Source: an uncultured Pelagibacteraceae bacterium (lineage in GTDB: Bacteria > Pseudomonadota > Alphaproteobacteria > Pelagibacterales > Pelagibacteraceae). From it: a DNA stretch of 43,986 bases. Below the pieces are notes generated by a model, which saw only the letters and a program-made list of their open reading frames with translations, was not told the DNA's origin and made no database searches. Location: contig CACOCL010000005.1 in assembly GCA_902625825.1 (NCBI GenBank), forward strand, positions 1 through 43,986, given 5' to 3'. This document shows, in pieces, positions 8,883 through 18,724 of the stretch. Position 1 is the stretch's first letter. Each line of letters starts with the position of its first letter. The position numbers and the translations under genes were made by a program.

Positions 8883-9869
8883 TTAGCCTAATTTACCATT
8901 AAAATAATTGATATTCTCTCTGTACCAATTAATAGTTTTATTTAAAGACTCTTTCAATCTAGATTTTGGCAACCAATTCAAATCTTTTTTTATTTTCATA
9001 TAATTGAGTTTCTGCCTGTAAATTTCAATTTTAGAATTATTTTTAATTATTGGAGCAATATTTTTTCCATTTATCATTTTCGTAATTAACTTAACAAAAT
9101 TAATTACTGTTAAATTTTCTTTTGAACCAACATTATAAATTCTTAACTTTTCTTTTGTTCTTATCATTTTTTTCATTAGCATAAAATATGCTTCTGCTAC
9201 GTCATCAACATAAATATAATCTCTAATTAATTTTCCGTTTGATCTCAAAATTGATCTTTTGTTTTGTAGAGATGAAATAATTACATGAGGAACTAATCTA
9301 TCCATATTTAGATCACCAGGACCATAAATATTCCCTGATCTTATTATTCCCGCTTTTAAATTGTAAGTTTTTACATAACTTTGAACAATCAAATCTGAAG
9401 TAGATTTAGAAACATCGTATGGATAATTTCCTTTAAGCTGATGATTTTCTATATAGGCATCTCCTACAAGAGATCCATACGCTTTGTCGGATGAACTAAA
9501 TATCAAAGATATGTTTCTTTTTAAATTTCTTATACTTTCAAGAATATTGATTGTTCCAATTATATTAGAATTAAATGTTTCCATTGGACTTTTGTATGCA
9601 TCAATAACTTGAGTTATTGCACCAAGATGAAAAATTACTCCGATATTTTTATTTTTAATTATTCTAAATACTGTTTTATAATCATTAAAATTTCCTTTGA
9701 TAATTTTTACTCTATTAATTTTGTTAAGATTTAAAACATTAATCTTATTAATATTTTTTGATCTATCTAAAATGAAGATATTATATAACTTTTTTTTACT
9801 TAATTTTTTTACAAGTGCAGCTCCTAGTATACCAAGACCACCAGTGACAAGAATATTTCTATCGTTCAT
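8883..9869 (-). CDS. NAD-dependent sugar epimerase/dehydratase, CDP-glucose 4,6-dehydratase-like
   Basis: Extended short-chain dehydrogenase, 328 aa. The N terminus has the NAD-binding TGGLGILG (residues 9-16). The active site reads SSDK (D128, K129) with YDVSK (Y151, K155). The Asp-Lys pair, in place of the Asp-Glu of dTDP-glucose dehydratase, is the form known in CDP-glucose 4,6-dehydratases. GNIYGPGDLNMDRLVP also matches proteins usually found beside RfbF. The predicted product is CDP-4-keto-6-deoxyglucose. It overlaps the upstream GT2 gene by 4 bp. The P-loop region differs from classical RfbG (no TGHTGFKG), so an epimerase role remains possible. Confidence 0.75.
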   Translation of the reverse strand: MNDRNILVTGGLGILGAALVKKLSKKKLYNIFILDRSKNINKINVLNLNKINRVKIIKGNFNDYKTVFRIIKNKNIGVIFHLGAITQVIDAYKSPMETFNSNIIGTINILESIRNLKRNISLIFSSSDKAYGSLVGDAYIENHQLKGNYPYDVSKSTSDLIVQSYVKTYNLKAGIIRSGNIYGPGDLNMDRLVPHVIISSLQNKRSILRSNGKLIRDYIYVDDVAEAYFMLMKKMIRTKEKLRIYNVGSKENLTVINFVKLITKMINGKNIAPIIKNNSKIEIYRQKLNYMKIKKDLNWLPKSRLKESLNKTINWYRENINYFNGKLG

Positions 9870-10576
9870 TTTAAAAAATAATTCCTTAAAATTGTTAGTA
9901 GTATAGACGATCCATCTTTGACAGCTCTAAGTTTTTTTCCCTCAGCTATTGATCTTGGAAAATATTCAATAGGAAATTCGGAGACCTGATATTCTTTTTT
10001 TGCAAATTTACATAAAACATCAAATTCAAAATCAAAATTTTTTGTTTTAATATTTAAATCTTCGTAGATATCTTTTTTAAATATTTTAGTTGCTCCCGCT
10101 GCATCAGATATATTTGTCTTGAAAAGAAAATTTATTAACATCGTCATTATTCTTACACCATAATAATTTTTTTTATAAATAAATTTTTTTTGGTGCATTA
10201 CCCTTGATCCAACTAAAAACTTAGTTTGTTTATTTGACTTTAAGTAATTGTCAGCTTTTATCAAATCATCAACTAAGTATTCATCAATGTCAAAAATGGT
10301 AATAAATTCTCCATTGGAGATATTAATACATTTTTTAATCGAGCCACCTTTTCCAAGATTTTTATCATTATATATAAAATTTAAATGGGGTATTTTTTTA
10401 TTCTCCATTTCTTGTAAAAATTCTCTAGAACCATCTTGTGAATTATTATCACAGAAAAATATCTCGTAAGTGAAAGGAAAATTTTTTACTTTATCAATAA
10501 ATGGTATAAATTTTTTTTTAAGTACGTCTATTTCGTTGTAATAACAACATATTATTGAGTATTTTATATTAGACAC
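9866..10576 (-). CDS. Family 2 glycosyltransferase, DPM1/polyprenyl-phosphate glycosyltransferase-like
   Basis: A 236-aa GT-A fold enzyme without membrane helices. The sequence begins with CYYNE, D43 lies in CDNNSQDGS, and the metal site is DID (96-98). The tail PRSIAEGKKLRAVKDG is typical of enzymes that place a sugar on dolichyl or undecaprenyl phosphate. It overlaps the upstream dehydratase gene by 8 bp and the downstream SDR by 4 bp. Together with the GT-C-like protein at the end of the cluster this suggests a lipid-linked sugar donor route. The sugar substrate is not readable from the sequence. Confidence 0.8.
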   Translation of the reverse strand: MSNIKYSIICCYYNEIDVLKKKFIPFIDKVKNFPFTYEIFFCDNNSQDGSREFLQEMENKKIPHLNFIYNDKNLGKGGSIKKCINISNGEFITIFDIDEYLVDDLIKADNYLKSNKQTKFLVGSRVMHQKKFIYKKNYYGVRIMTMLINFLFKTNISDAAGATKIFKKDIYEDLNIKTKNFDFEFDVLCKFAKKEYQVSEFPIEYFPRSIAEGKKLRAVKDGSSILLTILRNYFLK

Positions 10577-11771
10577 TTTTAGATTTTAAAAATTTAAGAA
10601 TTGTATTGTGTATATAGTTTAAATCTTCTTTTTTAAGTCCTTGATGACAACCAATTAAGATACCATTTTTCATAATGTAATCGGCATTTTTAAATTCATT
10701 TAATTTGTTTTTATTTGATATCAATTGACCGAAAGCTGGATGTCTCAGAATATTTCCACTAAAAATTGGCCTTGTTTGTATTTTATTATTCTCAAGAAAA
10801 ATTTGTAAATCTTTCCTATTAAAATAATTGTTAGGTTTTAAAATTATGGGATAAGCTAAAAAATTTGTATAAACTCCTTTACTAATTTCAGGAGTTAAAA
10901 AAAATTGACCATATTTTTTAAAAAAATTTAAATGAAATTTAAAGTTTTTGTTTCTTAATGAGCTAAAAAATTTAAATTTTTTTAATTGAACCAAACCGAA
11001 AGAAGCACCAACTTCCGAAGGTTCAAAATTATAACCAGCCTCTGAAAATACAAATTTTCTATCATAATCAAATCCTTTAAGTTTTATTCCCAATCTTTTT
11101 TTTATGTTTTCAGAGTCTTTTAGCAAGGAAGATAATCTTCCCCAACTTCTTAAAATTTTTGATTTTATATAAACATTTTTATCATTAGTTGAAAGCATTC
11201 CACCATTACCTGCACAGCTAATTACATGTGATCCGTAGAAACTGGTAATTGAAATATTACTAAAAGTTCCTGTAGGTTTATTATTTATTTTCGCACCAAG
11301 TGTATCGGCAGAATCTTCAATTATCAAAAGCTTGTGTTTTTTTGAAATTTTTCTTATTTTTTTCCAATTTGGTATATTTCCAATTAAATTTGGTATTAAT
11401 ATCGCCTTAGTTTTATTTGTAATTTTCTTTTCGATTAATTCTGCATCTATCTGTAAAGTTCTTATATTAACATCAACAAGAACTGGCACTAAATTGTTCA
11501 ACATAATTGAAGATACTGCAGTTCCAAAATTTAAACACGGAGTGATCACTTCACTTCCTTTTTTTAAGTTTAACGCTTTAAAAGCCAAAATAAGCGCAGA
11601 TGATCCCGAGTTAACCATCAATCCATATTTTTTATTAAACATTTGAGAAATTTTTTTTTCAAATGTGGAGACAGCAGTACCCATTTGAGTAGTTTTTTTT
11701 AATGTCTTCGTGACAGCAATAATCTCAGCATTATCATAAACATTTTTTCCATAAGAGATAAATTTTTTCAT
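10569..11771 (-). CDS. PLP-dependent sugar 3-dehydratase of the RfbH/ColD type (DegT/DnrJ/EryC1 family), without Fe-S cysteines
   Basis: A 400-aa type I fold PLP protein. Where DegT-family aminotransferases have the Schiff-base Lys, this protein has His182 (SFYGSHVIS). The Lys-to-His change marks the PMP-dependent 3-dehydratases E1/RfbH and ColD. The region aligning with the [2Fe-2S] cysteine cluster of E1 (residues about 208-232, RSWGRL onward) has no cysteine, as in ColD. D153 is the likely pyridine-nitrogen ligand. The RfbF/RfbG-like neighbours suggest a CDP-4-keto-6-deoxyhexose substrate and a 3,6-dideoxysugar product. It could instead be inactive or use another nucleotide sugar. It is the first gene of the sugar cluster. 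Confidence 0.78.
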   Translation of the reverse strand: MKKFISYGKNVYDNAEIIAVTKTLKKTTQMGTAVSTFEKKISQMFNKKYGLMVNSGSSALILAFKALNLKKGSEVITPCLNFGTAVSSIMLNNLVPVLVDVNIRTLQIDAELIEKKITNKTKAILIPNLIGNIPNWKKIRKISKKHKLLIIEDSADTLGAKINNKPTGTFSNISITSFYGSHVISCAGNGGMLSTNDKNVYIKSKILRSWGRLSSLLKDSENIKKRLGIKLKGFDYDRKFVFSEAGYNFEPSEVGASFGLVQLKKFKFFSSLRNKNFKFHLNFFKKYGQFFLTPEISKGVYTNFLAYPIILKPNNYFNRKDLQIFLENNKIQTRPIFSGNILRHPAFGQLISNKNKLNEFKNADYIMKNGILIGCHQGLKKEDLNYIHNTILKFLKSKSV

Positions 11772-11786
11772 AATCTGTCTATATAT

Positions 11787-12452
11787 TTAACTTAGTAAAG
11801 AAATCAATTTGTTTAAATCTTTTATCTCATATTTAGGTTTATAATCAAGATTATCAAAAATATTGTTATTCCTGTTCACCCAAATAGAATTATAACCAAA
11901 ATTTCCTCCACCAGATACATCCCAAGTATTTGCACTTAAAAAAGCAATTTCGTTTTTTTTTATTCGATATTTTTTGATTGGAATGTCGTAAACTCTTGAA
12001 TCTGGTTTGTAAACGCCCACTTCTTCAACTGAAAAAATATCATCAAATAAATTTTCTAAATCATTATTCTTTATTAATTCATTTAAAAGTTTTGGTGTTC
12101 CATTAGAGAGGATTGCTAATTTATATTTTTTTTCTTTCAAAGTTTTAAGAGACTTTGGGACTTCATCAAATGGCGATAAAAATTTATATAGATTTAATAA
12201 TTCATTCTTCATTGAAATTTTGATATCGAAAGCCCTCATTGATTTATCTAAACTGTCTTCTGTAACTTGCCAAAAGTCTTTATGTTTTCCCATTAAGTTT
12301 CTAAGCCATGTATATTCTAATTGGGTAGTTCTCCAATAATTTGCAAAACTTTCCCATTTATCTCCAATTTTTTCTTTACATTTTTCAGCAGCAGAATTGA
12401 CATCAAACAATGTTCCATAAGCATCAAAAATTATTGCTTTAATATTTTTCAT
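11787..12452 (-). CDS. HAD hydrolase, (S)-2-haloacid dehalogenase-like (type II)
   Basis: A 221-aa HAD superfamily protein. The nucleophile is D10 in IFDAYGTLFD. Motif II is LSNGT, the motif III Lys lies in VYKPDSRVY, and SANTWDVSGGGNFG closely follows the L-2-haloacid dehalogenase pattern; the helical cap sits between motifs I and II. The family includes true dehalogenases acting on 2-haloalkanoic acids and also phosphatases, so the substrate is open. It lies 15 bp upstream of the sugar dehydratase gene and is divergent from rsmE by 17 bp, so a shared promoter region must overlap the coding starts. Confidence 0.82.
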   Translation of the reverse strand: MKNIKAIIFDAYGTLFDVNSAAEKCKEKIGDKWESFANYWRTTQLEYTWLRNLMGKHKDFWQVTEDSLDKSMRAFDIKISMKNELLNLYKFLSPFDEVPKSLKTLKEKKYKLAILSNGTPKLLNELIKNNDLENLFDDIFSVEEVGVYKPDSRVYDIPIKKYRIKKNEIAFLSANTWDVSGGGNFGYNSIWVNRNNNIFDNLDYKPKYEIKDLNKLISLLS

Positions 12453-12469
12453 AAACTAACTTAACATAT

Positions 12470-13171
12470 ATGGGCAATATTAGATTATTTTTTTCAAGCA
12501 CATTATCAGATGACATGACTGATAAATTGGACAAGTTACAATCACATTATCTAATGAAAGTGATGAGAGTAAAAAAAAATGAAGTTTTTTCATTATTTAA
12601 TAAAGATGGAGAATGGGAAGCAAAAATTTTATCAATATCAAAAAGTATGGTCGAATTTAAAACAACAAAACAAATTAGACAAAAGGAAAGCATTAAAGAA
12701 TTATGGTTAGCCTTTTCCCCAATTAAACTAAATTATCAAAACTTTATGATACAAAAAGCAACCGAACTTGGAGTGACTAAATTTTTACCAATAATTTTTG
12801 ATAGAACAGTTGTAAGAAAAGTTAATTTAGATCGCCTAAAAAAAATTGTCATTGAAGCAAGTGAACAATCAAATCGTCTTAATATTCCAATAATAGAAAA
12901 ACCACAAAATTTGAAAAATTTTTTAAATTCAAATCAAATGGATTTAATTTTTACAGATTTAAATTCAAATAATAAAAAAATTGATAAATCGAAATTCTCG
13001 GGTAAGTCTATATGTATTATTATTGGTCCAGAGGGAGACTTTTCAGAACTTGAAAGGGAGGAGATTCTCTCTTTTAAAGGCGTTCAGGCATTTAAAATTA
13101 ATGATAATATATTAAGATCTGAAACAGCTGTGATATCAGCTATTTCAATCGTAAATCATGTATTAAATTGA
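12470..13171 (+). CDS. rsmE: 16S rRNA (uracil-1498-N3)-methyltransferase RsmE
   Basis: SPOUT-family methyltransferase that uses S-adenosylmethionine to methylate U1498 in the decoding site of 16S rRNA. At 233 aa it has the normal size. The N-terminal PUA-like domain contains HYLMKVMRVKKNE. The C-terminal SPOUT knot has IIIGPEGDFSELE, followed by LRSETAVISAISIV. It is the first gene of the plus-strand run into the cytochrome oxidase operon, 60 bp before coxB. Whether the two are co-transcribed is unclear. Confidence 0.93.
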   Translation: MGNIRLFFSSTLSDDMTDKLDKLQSHYLMKVMRVKKNEVFSLFNKDGEWEAKILSISKSMVEFKTTKQIRQKESIKELWLAFSPIKLNYQNFMIQKATELGVTKFLPIIFDRTVVRKVNLDRLKKIVIEASEQSNRLNIPIIEKPQNLKNFLNSNQMDLIFTDLNSNNKKIDKSKFSGKSICIIIGPEGDFSELEREEILSFKGVQAFKINDNILRSETAVISAISIVNHVLN

Positions 13172-13231
13172 TAAATTGTCGCGAAAACTAAAGTGTAATT
13201 TTTATAAAAGAGCTTTATATAGCTATTAAAA

Positions 13232-15681
<2,450 letters not shown>

Positions 15682-15700
15682 TTTATAGAGCTAAAAACTG

Positions 15701-16612
15701 ATGAACAATTCAAGACTAAAAAATAAAACTCTAAGTCAGGAAGATTTATTTAATTTTTCTGAATTGTTTAAACTAATGAAACCAAGAGTAATGTCCTTGG
15801 TGATTTTCACTTGTGCTGTTGGATTGTTAACTGCACCAAATTTAGTTTCTACTAAAGATGCTATCATAGGGATTTTATTAGTTTCTATAGGAGCTGGTGC
15901 AGCTGGGGCACTGAATATGTGGTATGAGTCCGACTTAGATGCATTAATGACAAGAACTTGTTTAAGACCTATCCCAACTGGAAAAGTTAACAAAAACCAA
16001 GCACTTATTCTTGGGGTTACTTTATCGGTAATATCTGTGCTAGCATTAGATTATTTTACTAATAGAATTTCAGCTGCGATATTACTATTAACTATATTAT
16101 TTTATGTTTTTGTTTATACGATCTGGTTAAAGAGAAGAACACCTCAGAATATAGTTATAGGAGGTGCGTCAGGAGCTTTTCCACCTGTAATCGGATGGAC
16201 GATTGCCACTGGATCTTTATCTTTAGAACCACTAGCGTTTTTTTTAATTATATTTTTTTGGACACCCTCGCACTTTTGGGCATTAAGTCTCTATAAATCA
16301 GATGACTATAAGAAAGCTAACATCCCAATGCTTCCACTAACAAACGGTGTCGAGAGTACGAAATTGAATATTTTTGTATATTCTTTATTAATGTTGCCGG
16401 TAATTATATTTCCATATTTAATTAATTTTGTTGGTTTAACTTTTTTAGTTCCATCATTAATATTAACAATTTATTATAATTTTTTGTGTTATGGGCTTTG
16501 GAATTACAAAAAAAATAGATTTGACCCAAAAAAAGCTAAGGCAATATTTGGATATTCAATACTATATCTATTTTTAGTTTTTGTTCTTTTTTTAATAGAT
16601 AAGATTTTATGA
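15701..16612 (+). CDS. ctaB: Protoheme IX farnesyltransferase (heme O synthase)
   Basis: UbiA-superfamily membrane enzyme that farnesylates heme b to heme O, the precursor of heme A for the oxidase. The signature NMWYESDLDALMTRTCLRP contains the DxxDxxMxRTxxRP motif near residue 70, and several hydrophobic helices follow to residue 300. It is 303 aa. The gene lies 19 bp after coxA and overlaps the next small gene by 4 bp. The heme A synthase gene (ctaA) is not in this window. Confidence 0.95.
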   Translation: MNNSRLKNKTLSQEDLFNFSELFKLMKPRVMSLVIFTCAVGLLTAPNLVSTKDAIIGILLVSIGAGAAGALNMWYESDLDALMTRTCLRPIPTGKVNKNQALILGVTLSVISVLALDYFTNRISAAILLLTILFYVFVYTIWLKRRTPQNIVIGGASGAFPPVIGWTIATGSLSLEPLAFFLIIFFWTPSHFWALSLYKSDDYKKANIPMLPLTNGVESTKLNIFVYSLLMLPVIIFPYLINFVGLTFLVPSLILTIYYNFLCYGLWNYKKNRFDPKKAKAIFGYSILYLFLVFVLFLIDKIL

Positions 16613-16734
16613 TAACACCAGATAAGAAAACAAGGAAAAAAAATATATTGACTGCTGTTGCAATAGTGGCTTTTATGATTTTTCTTTTCTTTTTTACTTT
16701 ATATAACACAGGAGTTTTTGATAGGGCCATATGA
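16609..16734 (+). CDS. CoxF-like small single-helix membrane protein of the cox operon
   Basis: A 41-aa peptide with a basic N terminus (PDKKTRKK, residues 4-11), one membrane helix (about 13-31) and a short tail ending DRAI. The start overlaps the ctaB stop by 4 bp (ATGA) and the stop overlaps the ctaG start by 4 bp, so it sits exactly in translational register between two assembly genes. In other alphaproteobacteria a small protein (CoxF) often occupies the ctaB-ctaG gap; that is the basis of the name. The role is unknown, possibly in oxidase assembly. Because it is so short, conservation would be the main proof. Confidence 0.72.
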   Translation: MITPDKKTRKKNILTAVAIVAFMIFLFFFTLYNTGVFDRAI

Positions 16735-17264
16735 TACAAAAAAAAAAATTAACACCAATTATACTAGCTGGTATTTTTGTAGTTATGTTGGGCTTATCTT
16801 ATGCAGCTGTACCATTATATGACTTGTTTTGTAGAGTAACAGGTTTTGGAGGAACAACACAGGTATCTGATGATGCTCCAAAAATAGTTTTAGACAAAGT
16901 AGTAAGTGTAAGATTTGATACAAATGTAAATAACTTACCCTGGGAATTTAAAGCAAAAAAAAATGTAATCGATGTTAAAGTTGGTCAAGTAAATAAAATA
17001 GAATTTGAAGTTGAGAACTATAGTGGCGAACCAACTGCTGGGGTCGCCAGTTTTAATGTCTCACCAGCAAGCTTTGGAAAGTATTACAGTAAATTAGGAT
17101 GTTTTTGTTTTGAGAAACAATCACTAAAAGCTGGAGAAAAAGCTACATATGTAATGACTTTTTATTTGGATCCCGAAATGATAAACGATCCAACCGTTAA
17201 AAACTTAGAAGATGTAACTATGTCGTATACTTTTTTCTCGACAGATTACTATAAACAATCATAA
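16731..17264 (+). CDS. ctaG: Cytochrome c oxidase assembly protein CtaG/Cox11 (CuB insertion)
   Basis: Copper chaperone anchored in the inner membrane that delivers copper to the CuB site of subunit I. The single N-terminal helix (residues about 9-28) is followed by the conserved YDLFCRVTGFGGTTQ with C34. The copper-binding CFCF motif contains C124 and C126 in the periplasmic immunoglobulin-like domain. The length of 177 aa fits. The gene lies 7 bp before coxC. Confidence 0.96.
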   Translation: MIQKKKLTPIILAGIFVVMLGLSYAAVPLYDLFCRVTGFGGTTQVSDDAPKIVLDKVVSVRFDTNVNNLPWEFKAKKNVIDVKVGQVNKIEFEVENYSGEPTAGVASFNVSPASFGKYYSKLGCFCFEKQSLKAGEKATYVMTFYLDPEMINDPTVKNLEDVTMSYTFFSTDYYKQS

Positions 17265-17271
17265 TTAAATT

Positions 17272-18060
17272 ATGTCAGGTGAAAAAAAACACGATTACCA
17301 TTTAGTTGATCCAAGTCCGTGGCCTATCTATGTATCTTTTTCTTGTTTAGTATTGGCCTTAGGTTCAGTTTACTATCTTCACACTGATGTTTCGTGGGGC
17401 ATGTATCTTGGATTTGCACTGCTTATTTATGGAGCATATATGTGGTTTAGAGATGTAGTAATTGAGGCTGAGCATCAGGGACATCATACTCCGGTAGTTC
17501 AAATACACCATCGATATGGTATGACACTATTTATTGCCTCTGAAGTAATGTTTTTTGTTGCATGGTTTTGGGCATACTTTGATGTAAGTCTTTTTCCTAA
17601 TGACTTTGTTGGAAATGTTTGGCCACCAAAAGACATTGAAACATTTGATCCTTGGGATATTCCATTAATCAATACATTAATTTTACTATTATCAGGAACT
17701 ACAGTGACTTGGTCTCATCACGCTCTTTTAGAGGATGATAGAAAAAGTTTTATCCAAGGTTTATGGTTAACTGTTATTTTAGGGTTTTGTTTTACTCTTC
17801 TTCAAATTTATGAGTATCAGCATGCATCATTTTCTTTTTCTGATCATATATATGGGTCAGTATTTTATATGGCTACAGGATTCCACGGATTCCATGTGCT
17901 TGTTGGAACTATATTCTTAGCTGTGTGTTTATTTAGAGGAAAAAGAGGACATTTTAATAAAGACCATCATTTCGGATTTGAGGCTGCAGCTTGGTACTGG
18001 CATTTTGTTGATGTCGTTTGGTTATTCTTATTTGCAGCTATCTATATTTGGGGAAGTTAA
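17272..18060 (+). CDS. coxC: Cytochrome c oxidase subunit III
   Basis: Integral subunit that stabilises proton uptake into subunit I. It is 262 aa with seven expected helices. It starts with HDYHLVDPSPWP, typical of bacterial and mitochondrial COX3, and contains ASEVMFFVAWFWAYFD with the conserved membrane Glu. The C-terminal WHFVDVVWLFLF is diagnostic. It is the last structural oxidase gene, followed by surf1. Confidence 0.97.
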   Translation: MSGEKKHDYHLVDPSPWPIYVSFSCLVLALGSVYYLHTDVSWGMYLGFALLIYGAYMWFRDVVIEAEHQGHHTPVVQIHHRYGMTLFIASEVMFFVAWFWAYFDVSLFPNDFVGNVWPPKDIETFDPWDIPLINTLILLLSGTTVTWSHHALLEDDRKSFIQGLWLTVILGFCFTLLQIYEYQHASFSFSDHIYGSVFYMATGFHGFHVLVGTIFLAVCLFRGKRGHFNKDHHFGFEAAAWYWHFVDVVWLFLFAAIYIWGS

Positions 18061-18070
18061 ATTTAGGTCT

Positions 18071-18724
18071 TTGAAACATAAGTTTTTATTTTCTGTTTTT
18101 ATAATTTTTTTTATACTTGTTTTTATTGCATTAGGAAGTTGGCAAATAATACGCTTAAATTGGAAAAATAATCTCATCTTAGAAATTGAAAACTCGTTAA
18201 AAAATCCCCCAGTAGAGCTAACAAAGACAAATAAAGAAAATTTTCTTAAAATAAAAACATCTGGAGTCGTTGATTTTGAAAAACAAATTTATTTATATAA
18301 CTTGAACGACTTTGGTACACCAGGATTTGAGGTTATAAATCCAATTTTAATTGATAATGAGAATTACTTAATCAATCGTGGCTGGATACCATTTGAGAAG
18401 AAGGATTCTTCAGAAATAAATATATTTGATCAAAACAATATAATAGGAACTCTCAAAATTCAGGGAAGAAAAAATATTTTTAAACCTGACAATGATATTA
18501 AAGAAAACTACTGGTTTAGCTTAAATAGAGAAGATATTTTGAAATTTACAGGTAAAAATTTTTCAAAATATATAATTTACCTGGATGGAAATTATCAACT
18601 TCCTCGACCAAAAAAAATTACAGCTAATATTTCTAATAATCACAAAAAATACGCAATGACATGGTTTTCATTAGCGATTTCAATTCTTTTGCTATATTTA
18701 TATTTTAGGAAAAAGAATTATTAA
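18071..18724 (+). CDS. surf1: SURF1 family oxidase assembly protein
   Basis: Membrane protein involved in heme A delivery to subunit I. N-terminal (about residues 6-22) and C-terminal (about 195-212) helices flank a soluble domain. The SURF1 motifs LGSWQ...RLNWK and INRGWIP are present. I propose the TTG at 18071, 10 bp after the coxC stop, giving 217 aa with a compact KHKF start before the first helix. An ATG at 17978 would add 31 residues and overlap coxC by 83 bp, with an added N terminus that is just an alternative frame of coxC. The start remains uncertain; the family is clear. thrC follows directly. Confidence 0.85.
   Translation: MKHKFLFSVFIIFFILVFIALGSWQIIRLNWKNNLILEIENSLKNPPVELTKTNKENFLKIKTSGVVDFEKQIYLYNLNDFGTPGFEVINPILIDNENYLINRGWIPFEKKDSSEINIFDQNNIIGTLKIQGRKNIFKPDNDIKENYWFSLNREDILKFTGKNFSKYIIYLDGNYQLPRPKKITANISNNHKKYAMTWFSLAISILLLYLYFRKKNY

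Noticed and set aside
11332..11646. Plus-strand frame of 104 codons inside the sugar dehydratase gene
   Set aside because: It is antisense to conserved PLP-fold motifs; low stop frequency follows from the base composition.
13172..13231. Promoter for the cox operon in the 60 bp between rsmE and coxB
   Set aside because: Several TATAAA/TGTAAT-like boxes exist, but none has a -35 match at suitable spacing, so no site is called.
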